From: Proteromonas lacertae
Lineage: Eukaryota > Sar > Bigyra > Opalinata > Proteromonadidae
DNA: 64,000 nt
Assembly (NCBI GenBank): GCA_002245135.1
Contig: NGBS01000008.1
Coordinates: 153,439-217,438 of the forward strand
Direction: 5' to 3'
The translations under genes were made by a program, and so were the position numbers. Numbering within the stretch: the stretch's first letter is position 1; each line of letters starts with the position of its first letter. Below, piece by piece: positions 33,742-46,132 of the stretch. The notes under the pieces are model-generated. The model was not told the origin of the DNA, did not search any database, and worked only from the letters and a program-made list of their open reading frames with translations.

Positions 33742-34664
33742 ATGCTTAAATACCATGTAGTAATTACAAATCAAAACCAATATATGACATCAAATATACA
33801 ACCGATGAATGAATATTTCAGAGGTGTGATTTCTTCTTTTGTCAATATTTCAAGTATTATTGCGATTTTACATATTATAGTTACTTATCCAATAAATAAA
33901 TTAGCTGCTAGACAACAAATTTACGGTTATTCTATAAAAAAATCAGCAAAATCAATATACAAAGACGGTTTTAAATATTTGTATGATTTAATAGTTTTTT
34001 TTTTAATATTGTTAGATACAGAGGAATTGGTCCTCCATTTCTTCAAAAAGCCATTAATCTTTCTCTCATGTTTGGTTTATATGATAGTTATTTTACTATA
34101 TTAAAGAGTACCTATGGTTTATCTAAAGACAAATGGTATGATCGATGTGTTGTGTCTACATGTGTTGCTTTGACAAGTTCTATATTAGTTCCATTTGAAA
34201 GAATTCAAACACTATTATCAGTGAAAGAATACCATTCAAAATATAAAAATACATTTCATTGCTTTTCAGCAGTAAGTAAACTAGGCATTCGTGAATTATA
34301 TACTGCTTATTTACCTATTATTTTAAGAGATTCAATTGGAAATAGTATGTACTTTGGTTTGAAACAACCATTAACTCATTTTTTATCAACAAAATCAACC
34401 AATAAAAAGATAACTGACTTTTGTACAGGTTCTTTATTAGGTGTGTTTATTAGTTTTGTGACTTTTCCTTTTAATGTGGTGAAAAATTCATTTCAAAGTA
34501 GAGTTGGTGATAATATACCATTACATAGATTGTTTTATATTGTTTACATACAGAGGAAAGGATTGAAAGGATTATATAGAGGATTAGGTGTTTCATTATG
34601 TAGATCAGTGATATCTTGGGGAATTATCAATTTTGTGTATGAAATGTCAAAGTCTTATTTTTGA
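33742..34664 (+). CDS. Mitochondrial carrier, SLC25A51/52-like (NAD+ carrier family)
   Basis: Inner-membrane carrier; the human SLC25A51 group imports NAD+ into the matrix. Two exons (33742-33980, 34016-34664) give about 295 residues. The three carrier repeats show degenerate P-x-D/E-x-x-K/R motifs: TYPINKLAARQQIYG, VPFERIQTLLS and TFPFNVVKNSFQSR. Subfamily marks of the SLC25A51 group are YRGIGPPFLQKAINLSLMFGLYD, YFGLKQPL in the position of FFGLRGPI, and the C-terminal SWGIINFVYEM. The start could instead be the Met at 33787. Confidence 0.82.
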
Positions 34665-34755
34665 TTTTAACTTAACAATCAACACACACACAATATATAT
34701 GTAATATACACACTATACTTAATGTAAATAAATAATTATTGTTTGTTTTTTATTT

Positions 34756-35303
34756 TTATAAAGTTCTACCGCTTACACTTCTTGGTCTTTTCGATTGTTT
34801 AATTGGGCTAGTTACTGGTACAGTATGACATGTCAATAAAGATGATAAATCTTTAGAACTGAGAGAATTAAGATAATGTTCTTCTTGAATGTCTATAATT
34901 GTATCAATGTTTTGTTTTATAGAATTTGTAAGACAGTTATTACAATACATATCTTTTGGAGGAGTAAAAGTGATTGGAGGTAATCTTACAGTCTCATGAT
35001 GTTTTACCATTTGCTATGATTAATATAAATACTTTAAATTATACTGATGTTGTTGGTCTTGAGACTATTGGTGTTGCAACTCTTTCATAATACTAATTGA
35101 ATAATAGAAGATGACAATACCTCTCTCGATTTTTCTTTCCAATATGGATCACGTTCCACAAATGGATATAAGTAAGTATTTCTCATTGGATTTGGACTTG
35201 GGTTGTATTCATCTTTTGAATATACTCTATGAATATTCAAGTTAAATATATACCTATCTAGGTGTTTACATTTCCCTCTTTCATGTTTTCGGTAAGGAAT
35301 CAT
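34756..35303 (-). CDS. Small protein of unknown function, 153 aa
   Basis: Four exons (35254-35303, 35121-35226, 35045-35092, 34756-35013) join in frame. The product starts MIPYRKHERGKCKHLDRVYSK, is rich in Tyr/Arg/Pro in its first half (YPFVERDPYWKEKSREYYERV) and has one C-x2-C pair (YCNNCL), with a Ser/Arg-rich tail. There is no signal peptide or membrane span. I do not recognise a family. It is convergent with the mitochondrial carrier gene. Confidence 0.6.
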
Positions 35304-35455
35304 TATAACTGAAAAATACAGTAAATACAATGTAATTTACATATTTATGGTAATTTCTATTTTATCATTATATACACATTTAAACATCAAATTAAATTAA
35401 AATTAATTCTTATTTTTAACATCCAATGAATTTATAAATAATAAATAAACAAAAA

Positions 35456-36160
35456 TCACGATTGTTTCTTTGAAAATCCACTAATTCTTTTTCTACCAAA
35501 TGAAATTTTCTTTGGAATTGATATACTCTCTAATTTATCACACAAATTATCTATCTCCATTGATGAATCATCAGTAGTAGAAGAAGAAACAGGTTTTTCT
35601 ATTTTCTTATGCAAATATTTACATTTATCACCTAATTTACATCCACTTTTTGTATTATAATATTTACAAAGAGTTGAAGACTTTGGTTTATTATTATTTT
35701 TATTACTATTGAAATGAAAATTTTCTGGGAAATGATGAGCACCAATTAAATGATTGTTTCTATCTTTACTTCTCCAATATACTTTATCACAATCATCAAC
35801 TAAACATTTATACATTCGTTTTTTGAAAGACAAAGTTTTGAAGTAATTATCATGGGATTCTAATATGTGAATTTCTAATATTTTTGAAGTTGGAAATGAT
35901 TTTCTACATATTGAGCATTTGTTCTTATGAACTGCATTGAAATGATTTAATAATTCTTGGATGGTGTTAAATTTGTTTTTACATGATATAATTGTACATT
36001 CTATCTTATTTAATGTATTCAAATCATCATTATCTCTATTGAACACAGCAAAGTCATCATAATTCAATCTTTCATAATAACCATCATCAAAGAATGGATC
36101 TTCTATACCAAATTTCTCTTTTATCAAAATTAAAGCATCACTTCTCACTGGGATTAACAT
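35456..36160 (-). CDS. ZNF511-like zinc-finger protein with C-terminal CCCH finger
   Basis: Intronless, about 234 residues from the ATG giving MLIPVRSDALIL (an upstream in-frame TTG is not needed). Three C2H2 fingers match the ZNF511 pattern: ECTIISCKNKFNTIQELLNH, CSICRKSFPTSKILEIHILESH and YKCLVDDCDKVYWRSKDRNNH followed by HHFPENFHF. A CCCH finger follows (CKYYNTKSGCKLGDKCKYLH), then an acidic region and a basic tail. The added CCCH finger, also seen in some protist and fungal homologues, suggests RNA contact. It is divergent from the RAD6 gene with only 99 bases between start codons. Confidence 0.8.
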   Translation of the reverse strand: MLIPVRSDALILIKEKFGIEDPFFDDGYYERLNYDDFAVFNRDNDDLNTLNKIECTIISCKNKFNTIQELLNHFNAVHKNKCSICRKSFPTSKILEIHILESHDNYFKTLSFKKRMYKCLVDDCDKVYWRSKDRNNHLIGAHHFPENFHFNSNKNNNKPKSSTLCKYYNTKSGCKLGDKCKYLHKKIEKPVSSSTTDDSSMEIDNLCDKLESISIPKKISFGRKRISGFSKKQS

Positions 36161-36259
36161 GAAAATAAACAAAATTCAAATTCAAAATGAAAATTAGGTG
36201 TTTCAAAAATAGAGTAAATTTTCGGTAAAAATAACTTGAATTTTAAAAATTGAATAAAA
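36161..36259. promoter_or_regulatory. 99-bp bidirectional promoter, ZNF511 / RAD6
   Basis: The start codons of two outward-facing genes are 99 bases apart, so the promoters and both 5' untranslated regions must share this A+T-rich segment. A TTTCGGTAAAAATAAC stretch is its only G+C-containing part. Confidence 0.5.
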
Positions 36260-36885
<626 letters not shown>

Positions 36886-36968
36886 ATTTATATGTTAATT
36901 CTTATTTTAATTGTTGTTTTATTGAAGAAGGTTTGATCAATAAGCTTGAGATTATATTTTTTTTGTTA

Positions 36969-38247
36969 ATGAGTGAAGAGATAGAGAAAGTATTTTTTGA
37001 AATATCGATTGGGGGTAAATTAAGTATAATTATAATTATAGTATAATGTATTTAGAAGGTAAAATGATCTTCAAATTATATAATGTATATAATAGAGTTA
37101 ATATTTATAGGATAAATTACCAAAAACATGCAAGAATTTCAGGTATGAGCTAAATGAAGTATATTGCTAGACTTCTTTGTACAGGTGAGAAAGGAATAGG
37201 TAATTATGGTTCTCCTTTACATTATAAGAATTGCACATTTCATAGAATTATACCAAATTTTATGTGTCAGGGAGGAGATTTCACAATGCATGATGGAACA
37301 GGTATAAATCAATAATTATGATTTATTGATGAATAGGAGGTGAATCAATATATGGAGATGTGTTTGACGATGAAGGATTTATGTATAAACATAGCAAAAG
37401 AGGAATGTTATCAATGGCAAACTGTGGTAAAAACACAAATGGTTCTCAATTCTTTATAACATCAGTATATATTATTTATTTATTTATTTATATATAATAG
37501 AAAGCATTACCTCATTTAGATGGCAAACATGTTGTATTTGGTGAAGTAGTCAGTGGTTTGGATATATTAGATGAAATGGAAAAAGTAAAAACAGATGATG
37601 AAGAAAAACCATTAAAAGATAATGAAGTAAAAATTGAAGATTGTGGAATATATAAAGAAGAAAAAGAAAAAGAAAAAGAGAAGAAGGGAGAAAAGAAAGA
37701 GAAACACCATCATCATTCTCACCATGATAAGAAAGATAAAGAAGAAAAGAAAGAAGAGAAAAAAGAAAATAAAGAAAAAGATAAAGAAGAAAAGGATGAA
37801 AAAGAACCAGAAAAAGTAGTTGTTTCTTCAATAATAATAGGAAATGATAATTCAAAGTATATTCCTCCACCAGTTAATTCCACTAATAATAATAATAATA
37901 ATAATACAAATACAAAACCAATAATAAGAAAGATAAATGGACATGAAGTAAAAGGAAGAGGATTGTATAAATATTTATTATTTATTTATTTAAATAGTGC
38001 AAAGTATAGATTACCTTCTAGAGAAAAATCTCCATCTAATCGAAGGAATGGTAGAGATGAGAAAAGAAAATCATCATCTAAAAAGGAATATTCTAAATCA
38101 AGTAGATCTCGATCTAATCATCGAAGTTATAGAAATAGACGAAGTAGAAGCAGGAGTAGAAGTGATCATGGAAGAAAAAGAAGAAGATATGATAGAAGTA
38201 GAAGTAGATCGAGAAGTAGGTCTCATTCGAGAAGACACAGAAGATAA
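36969..38247 (+). CDS. SR-rich cyclophilin (PPIG/CypG-like)
   Basis: Nuclear peptidyl-prolyl isomerase linked to splicing speckles. Seven exons (36969-37023, 37056-37084, 37111-37142, 37171-37301, 37337-37464, 37501-37964, 37998-38247) give about 362 residues. The cyclophilin domain (1-175) has [16 protein letters not shown], the catalytic [22 protein letters not shown], and [11 protein letters not shown]. Next comes a Lys/Glu/His-rich segment (coded by A/G-rich DNA), then an Asn run, then an Arg/Ser domain with many RSRS repeats to the end. The first two introns follow 18 and 28 codons in. Confidence 0.93.
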
Positions 38248-38378
38248 TTGACAATTTTAATAAGTATTAGATTGTTTATATGTAATGAAATTGTTTTTAT
38301 GGTTATAAAAAAGGAAAATTAAAAATTTGAGTTTCGAATAACCCATTTTAATATTTTTTGAAACACCCAAATATAAAA

Positions 38379-40611
38379 ATGAAGATTTATTGCTTATATG
38401 TGATAGTGTTACTCGTTTTAATAAATGAAATATATTGTGCTGGTTCTGATAGATGTTCGTATAAATAATTTATAATAAAAACGAATAGAGGTCATGGTTT
38501 TTATAACAGCAGGAAAGAAGAATGTTTATGTTTTGAAAATTATGAAGGAATAACATGTCAATCTCGAGTATGTAAAAGTGGGCCAAGTTGGGGCAATAAT
38601 TCTTACAGTGTTTGTAGTGATAGAGGTTATTGTAATAGTAAAACTGGATTATGTGAATGTTATAGTGGATATAGTGGTGACGATTGTTCTGAGAAGGGTT
38701 GTTTAAATTCTTGCAGTGGACATGGAATTTGCGTGAATGATGAAGAATATTACACTAAACATGTTAAAAAAGTGAGTAAGAATGATGGTTCTACATATAC
38801 AGTAGATGATTTAACTATTACTAAAACAGAAGTAATGAAAAGAAGATTTCAATGTATTTGTGAAAGTGGATATAGTGGAAATGATTGTTCTACCAGTATA
38901 TAATTATATATATAAATATTAATAGAGGAATGTCCATTTGGAGCAATAGGTAAAAAAGATATTAAAGAAGGCTATTATGGAAAATCATCTTCAGATAAAA
39001 AAGCTCCAAATGATGAAATTGATGCAGGAAGTGGTAATACATTTTCTTCTGATATGACTGTGAATATTGCCAATTGTCCAAAGATACCGGAAGATTCTAC
39101 TGGAATTACCTGTAGATATGAATCAATTACATTAAAATCATCAATGACAAAAGATGATATTAGAAAAGAAATATTGAAAAGTGGAATTGTTCATGATATA
39201 GCAGTAGAATTGAGTAATTCACCGTTAAGTAGTGCAAATAAATTAACATTATATTACATATTAGATCCATAGTATATTTATAGTATTAATATTATATATA
39301 TAATAGTGCTGGTGTACAGTGATAGGTAATTCAACTTACTCGTACTTTTTTATCCTTCAATTCCAGTATTTAGACAATGTTGTGGAAATCATACATGTAC
39401 TTCAGGAAAGTGTATAATAAACAGTAGATCTGAAGATGTAAGTGCAGTAGATCCTTATATTAAAGAATATGGTGTTTATATTGAAAATGGTCAAACTACA
39501 GATGCTAATGATAATAGTTGTAAAGCTGGTGATGGTTTAAAAGATGATTGTAGTTGTGATAGTAATTATGTTGGTCCTGATTGTCATAGAGAATGCAAAT
39601 CACCATCACAACCTGCAGATATTTTATTAAATTGTGATGGTCGTGGTAAATGTAATAATAATGGCAAATGTGCGTGTGATGAAGGATTTGGAGGAGATTA
39701 TTGTGAAAAAGATATAATACCAAAAGATAATGGTGAAGATGGTAATTGTAGTGGAAATGGGAATTATAATGATAATGGAATTTGTGAATGTAAAGAGGGA
39801 TATGAAGGTAATAAATGTGAAAATAGTATAATTATATTTTTAGTATAAAATAACGAATAGAAAAATGTCCAATTGGTCCAGTTCCAGTTGATTTGAGATG
39901 TCAATCAATAGGTGGTAATCCTCCCAAGATAGAATTTACATTTAAAAACTGGAATTACATATACTGTTAAAATGAATGGAAAATATTCTCATCTATTTAC
40001 ATTATCTAAAATGATAATAAAATAAACGATAATCCTTCTCAAATAAAGAGTATATATGATTTATGATTATTGCATAATAGCAATTGGTGAATTTGTTGAT
40101 TTTTTAAAGTAATTTATTGGAATTAGAGAGTATATATAATTATTATATTATTGTAGTGATATTGGAATAGAACCAAATGATGAAAATAAAGATATAACAC
40201 CAGATCTTCATTCAATCTTACATTTTATTATGTATGTATTACTATTTATTTATTCATTATAGTATTGTGATACTGAATTATGTCCAACTAAAGATAGTAC
40301 TATTGATGGATTAAGAATATACAGGTTCTAATGATCATTACTTAAAAGTACAGTAATAGCTGTTGATGGCTACTACTACATATGATGTTGGGTAATCTAT
40401 ACTGATAAGTAGTGATTCTTTAAAATACATAGCTGGAACAATAAAATGTATGGAATGTAGTAAAAGGGGAGTATGCAATAAAGAAACTGGAGAATGTGAA
40501 TGTTTTAATCAATATAAAGGAAGTAAAGGTTGGAATAAAGATTTGAAGGAAATAGGATTAGGAGATCGAAGAGATTGTAGTTATTTCTCTGAAGTAGTTA
40601 TTCCTAAATAA
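38379..40611 (+). CDS. Secreted EGF-repeat protein, damaged in its 3' half
   Basis: A signal peptide (MKIYCLYVIVLLVLINEIYC) opens the protein. Several EGF/tenascin-like Cys modules follow: CLCFENYEG, CSDRGYCNSKTGLCECYSGYSGDDC, CSGHGICVN, CICESGYSGNDC, CDGRGKCNNNGKCACDEGFGGDYC and GICECKEGYEGNKC. Introns at 38459-38488, about 38900-38929 and 39273-39307 keep frame; a longer one ending CAG lies near 39312-39367. Near 39948 an extra A in an A5 run breaks the frame. Between 40320 and 40430 several more breaks occur before a final Cys-rich piece (MECSKRGVCNKETGECECF) to the TAA. It could be a cell-surface protein that is decaying, or an indel-rich sequence. Confidence 0.65.
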
Positions 40612-40691
40612 TGAATATATATGTAATTTAATACTGTATTTTGTGAGAAAATGAAATAATGAAAATAAATCCGTTTCACAAATAATAAAAA

Positions 40692-43311
40692 ATGCAAAAT
40701 GAAGAGAATACGATGAATTCATTAAAGAGAAAAGTAGTAACAATAGTAACACCCAATGATCAACCAAAGAAAAAACGTACAAAAGAAAAGATTAAAAATA
40801 AGACTGAATCTAGCAGTAACAAGGTTTATATAAATACTACATATTCTACAGATATGCTGAAACGACGATAGTGTTATAATTAGTATAAAAGGTGAGTCAT
40901 TTGAGGTAATAAAGTCCAAGCTTATTAGAAAGAACAATGCATTTAACAGGATTGATAATGTCATCATCAAAGAACAAGCCAATATGTTTACCTGATGATA
41001 TAACAGTGATTGGATTGAAATATTTTTACTTATACCTTCAAAAAGAGAACTTATATTGTAAAAGGAGCAGATTTAGCAGATTTACTAATAACAGCAATGC
41101 AATTCCACGAAAAAGAGTATGTAATAGAAAACAAAGAAAAATTTCAAAAAAGTATAGATGATGATGTAGTAATAAGATTATTGGAGTTAATCCCATTAAT
41201 TGATGAAAAATATGTACGAGAAGAAGTGAAAGAGATTGTATCTCCATATTTTCAAATGAATATGTCAGTATTTTTTGATCCAAGTATATTTATTATAAAA
41301 TAAATATTTATATTAAATTAAATAGTTATTTCAAAACATTTAACATTAAAATTTCTTCTATTTTTATATGATATAAATGATTTGCACATATCAAGTGAGG
41401 ATATCTTAGTTGATTTGTTGTTTAATACATATAAAAGTCAAATACGGTACTTACATTCATTTATTGATAAAATAATATGTATAATTGATTATTTCTATTT
41501 ATAGTTGAAAAATCACTAGAAAAAGATTTGTTCAATGTAGCTTGTAAGATATATTGGAATAAAATAAAATCAATATCAATAGAGAATGCAGTATTACTAT
41601 CGAATATGAAATTAGTCTATTCAAAGAGTCAAAGTTTAACAATAAAACGAAGTTATGTAAAAATCTATCACAAAAACGGAAAAGAAATTGAAACTAAAAT
41701 AAATGATGAAGAAAATAATACAAAAGAAAGATCAGATCCAGAGATAAATAATAATGAGATATTAAACAATGAAATATCATCCACATTCCATTCTGATTCA
41801 GAATATGATGATGATGAAACAGATGAAACAGATGAAATAACCTCAACAGAAATAACCCCCAAAATAGATTTAATAAATAATATAAATAATAATAATAATA
41901 TCAATACATTACAGCTGCTAATAAATAAATATTTAAATTATAGTGATAACAGTAATATATTCCATATTGATAATAACGATATTCCACTAATAAACTCACT
42001 ATTCAGTGGAAAGAATTATCCAAAGATAGATATTAAGAAACCAATCAAATATATATTGATAATGTTGTTCTTTTATATTCAAGCCAAAAAGAACTATATC
42101 GTAGATGAAAAATCAAAATCTTTAAAATCTTATGAAATATTAGAATTTATAATAACAAAATATAAAACAGAACCAAAAGAATTTTATTCAAATTCCTGGC
42201 CTATGTGTTTAATTCCATTCTTACCAACTTATTGTAGTTATATTTATTCAAAATGTGGAATGAAATTATTATCTGATTTATATTTATTATATCATATAAT
42301 GAATAGAGATAATAGTAAGATAAATAATATTGGTTATTTTATAAGAGATTGTATTCATAATAGTGATGATTTTAGGATATTTTCTACAACTGTAAATAAT
42401 CCAGAATTGGTAGAGTTAGTTTGTATAATATATATATATATATATAGATTATTTTTTCTATATTTATCTGTTTAGATCCATCTTTGTTAAAATATCAAAA
42501 CAAATTATATGAAGAAAGTTATATAATTTCAACATATTCAAATATTTCAATCACACCTCTTGATACAAAGACAAAATGTAAATATTCAATTGTACCAGAG
42601 TTACCATATTCACATAACTTTACAATTAATGGGATAATCAAGTGTTATAGTGAAAAAGAGACTAATCCTCAATCATATAAAGTGACTTGTAAAAATTTGA
42701 TCAATACAATAACTTCTAGTTTTTCACTTCAATATCAAAGTATAATAATTATTATACATATAAATTTATTTTTATTTTTTAAATTATATTTAATTAGATC
42801 TTACTTGGGATCTTAATCATATATCTCCAAATATTGAAATAATTCCAGGAAGATAAAGGAATTAGACTGAAAAAACAAACCAATAAATTTCAACACTGTT
42901 TTCTTAATATTCAATTATGTAATGGAAATTATCATTTAGTAATTAAGAATTATACTCTTAAAACAGTTGTATTTGGTGTAACTACGAAATGTAACTATGA
43001 CGGGGATGATTTATGTAGAGATGATGATAGTATTGGTGTGTCAATGGATAAAAATGGAGTTCAAGGAGAAGTATATGGGAAGAATATAAGAAGAATGAGG
43101 AGAATAAGGTGTAAAGAACTATAATATCGAATTTTATATGAGTGAAGCAGGTGATACAAATTCTTATATGAAAGTTTATAGAGATACTTCTCAGCCTATT
43201 ATTATTAAAGATTTGAAGAGTCCTTGTTATTTCTTCGTTGATTTGTTCGACATTGATTCATATCTGACATTAGAATCTGTACTTATAACTAAAAGAATGA
43301 GTAAATCATAA
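40692..43311 (+). pseudogene. BTB/POZ-like protein with multiple frame breaks
   Basis: Starts MQNEENTMNSLKRKVV with a basic, NLS-like segment. A BTB-like core follows in pieces: SVIISIKGESFEVIKSKLI, LPDDITVIGLKYFYLYLQKE and VKGADLADLLITAM. Then come an acidic/Asn-rich linker (41690-41910), a long helical region and a beta-rich C-terminal part (NLTWDLN, FLNIQLCNGNYHLVI). Introns near 41284-41323, 42424-42475 and 42741-42797 join well. Frame breaks are needed near 40868, 40990, 41058, 42855 and 43110, all in the same sense (one extra base). The 315-codon middle exon is intact. Whether the gene is alive is unclear. Confidence 0.5.
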
Positions 43312-43435
43312 TTTAGTATTTTGTGACATAAATATATGTTTTAATGATGATAAAAATAATGATTTACATACTTAAGGTAATTTACATGTAATTATTTTGA
43401 AATTTGAATTTTAAACTGTCTTTTTCTTATAAAAC

Positions 43436-44899
43436 ATGAGTGTGCCTAAAATATATGTATGTGGAGCTCCATTAGGACATTGCATGAATGAAATACCTAA
43501 AATAGTTAGTATATATTTATGTTAATGTGTAGAACCTGTTGATTTACCTCCAAACTTCAAGATGCCAAAAAATATAAAACCATCACAACCAAAAATTCAA
43601 TATAATAATTATAAAGAGGATGAAAACTCAGACAATGAATCAAATTCAGTTGAAGATTCAGACTATGATGATGAATATGATTCATTACTTTCAGAAGTTC
43701 GTAAACTACGTGAAGAAAATGCAAATCTTAAAGAAAAATTAGAATCTTATCAAAAATTAATGGAAGATACTATAGCAGAGCAAATGGAAAAGCGAGTAGC
43801 ATCCAAAGATCTTCAAATTAATGAACTAAAGAATTTAGTAAATGATTTATGTGGAAAACTCGATGCATATAAGAAAGAAAATGAAAATATCAAAAAGCAA
43901 AACATGATGATAAAACACGAATCAGAACAAAAAGAAGAAGAAGTAAAAAAAGCAATAAAAGACTGTAAAAGAAGTGAAATCATCAATAAACGATTACAAA
44001 AGAGTATATTGGACATACACACTGATCACAGTAAAGATATTCGATTAATGAAAGAAAGACAAGATGAAATTGAAAAAGAGAAATTGGAACAAAAGGAATT
44101 CTATTTAAATGAAATAGCAAAATATCAAAAAATGGAAAATACAATTAAAAAGGTAGAAAGTGAAAGAGATAGTGCACTTGTTCAAGCAAAAAGAATACAA
44201 GTATAATAATAATTATTATTATATAATATATTAGGATGAAGCAATGGATACAGAAACACAAATGATTGGATTACAATCACATTATGAAAAGAAATTACAA
44301 AATTATGAATCAGAAATTGCAGAATTAACTGAAGAAAAGAATCAATTAGAATTAACAGTAAGTTCACTAAAAGAAAAAGAATCAAAATATAATAATGTAT
44401 TGGAACATCAAAATCATGAAATTCAAATGTATGGATTATTACAGCAAGAATTAGAGAATCAAGTAGAGGAATATAAACAGACAATACAGTCTCAGTACAA
44501 TGAATTAATTCAATACAGATTAACACTACACAAAGCTAGAGCTTCTCAAGAGAATCAAAACCAGAGATTTAAGGAAGCGAATAGAGTAAAATGCTTAGAA
44601 CATATTATACATACTGACACTGAGATAATTCTTCAAGACAAAGATAGTGAGATAAATCAGTTGAAAAATGAATTGAATAGATATAAAGAAGAACAATTGC
44701 AACAGCAAGAAGAAATAGAAAGACAAAATCAATCTGAAAAAGAGAATCAATCAAATAGTCGTATTTTAAAGAATAAAAAAAGAAAACCATCATTTGTATA
44801 TTTATTATTACTTTCATGTATTTATAATTGTAGAAAACACCTTTTAAGGAAAAGTCAATACAGATCAACAATTGTGTTGGAAATGATGCATATATATAA
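43436..44899 (+). CDS. Coiled-coil protein, 455 aa, unknown function
   Basis: Four exons (43436-43508, 43533-44200, 44235-44795, 44834-44899) join in frame without breaks; the first intron is only 24 nt. The N-terminus MSVPKIYVCGAPLGHCM is followed by a short Pro/Lys region and an acidic Ser/Asp/Tyr stretch. Nearly continuous heptads then run from about residue 70 to 420 (LRKLREENANLKEKLE onwards). The tail (KTPFKEKSI) is short and basic. No family is recognised; the layout suggests a cytoskeletal or tethering protein. Confidence 0.7.
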
Positions 44900-45093
44900 C
44901 ACTTTTTTCCTTATATTTATTGTTTAGTAAATTGTTTTGTGTAAAAAGTTACACAAAATTGATGAAAATCATTTATTGAGAACAATTTATTGAGAATTTT
45001 TGAGAAGAAAATCGATCAGTTATTTTTTAAACGTTTAGTGAATTTGAATATCAATAAAAACACTTCTTATTTTTTATATCTTTTTAGTTCATC

Positions 45094-46040
45094 ATGAATA
45101 GATTACTAGCCGTCCAGAGAGTCACTCCATTATTAAAGAGCACAATGTGTTGTATGTATGGCGTGAGATGTATGGCTTATACTCCTCAATATCACCAAGA
45201 GTCTACCAGAGTATAATTATGAGGATATTAATAATGTAGTATTGGCACAGTGATCGAGATATTTTAAAAGCTGTTACTGAAGGATGGCTTCCTCAACAAC
45301 CACATCGTCCTCCAGTTGTTTGGAAAGACAAATTAGCTAAATCTATTGTTGGTATATTAGGTAGCATCGCAGAATGGTATTTTGGTAAGAGATGGTCAGA
45401 ACATGCTTGTTATGTTGAAGCATTAGCTGCTGTACCAGGAATAGTAGCTGGTAAAATACACACAATGCACAGCCTTAAGAAGGTTGAAGATTGCTTTTGG
45501 ATAAAACCCTTAATTGATGAATCAGAAAATGAAAGAATGCATTTGATGTCATTTAAAGAGTTAGCACATCTTAAATCATATGAAGAACTAATTTTAAGAG
45601 TAGTCCACTGGTCATTCAGACAAATCTTTACAACTACTTATCATTTGTCTCCTTATACCGCTCATAGAATGGTAGGATACATTGAAGAGTATGCTGTACA
45701 TACATATACAAATATGTATAATGATATAAAGGATGGTGTAGTTGAAAATGTCGATGCTCCTCAAGTTGCTAAGAAATACTGGGGATTACCAGATGATGCT
45801 AAGTATTTGGACTTAGTAGCTATAGTAAGAGCAGATGAAGGAGATCATAGAATGATTAATCACCATTTAGCTGATGAAATTGTTGTAGCTAAGCAAACTC
45901 ATGATAGAGCTTGTAAGAAGTTTGATGTTGATTATGGTTATCCACTTGGAGATGGTGTATCTCAAGAAGCTAAACAAGAATATGAAAATAAGAAAAAAAA
46001 AGTTGTAAATATTATAAAATTATATAAATCTATTTGTTAA
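45094..46040 (+). CDS. AOX: Mitochondrial alternative oxidase
   Basis: Di-iron ubiquinol oxidase of the inner mitochondrial membrane, bypassing complexes III and IV. Two exons (45094-45210, 45240-46040) give about 305 residues. The first exon is a basic, hydroxylated presequence (MNRLLAVQRVTPLLKS). The core has YVEALAAVPGIVAG, the first ligand pair in ENERMH, RMVGYIEEYAVHTY with the next Glu and His, and RADEGDHRMINHH with the last Glu/His ligands, so all iron ligands are present. The C-terminus is a long charged tail. No cysteine matching the plant redox-regulated position was identified. Confidence 0.96.
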
Positions 46041-46106
46041 TAACTTTTTATTGTTTTTATTTTGATAATATAATTAGATAAAAGATATAAATGAAAATGA
46101 AATATT

Positions 46107-46123
46107 GAAACGAATATATTTTT
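46107..46123 (+). promoter_or_regulatory. Recurrent 17-mer GAAACGAATATATTTTT upstream of the pseudokinase gene
   Basis: It lies 10 bases upstream of the start codon at 46133. An identical copy is at 48650-48666 and a one-mismatch copy at 17642-17658. Related CGTTTC/GAAACG cores followed or preceded by TATA lie upstream of starts at 55878, 57216/57304 and 60389. It may be a promoter element; function is inferred from recurrence only. Confidence 0.35.
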
Positions 46124-46132
46124 GGAATAAAA

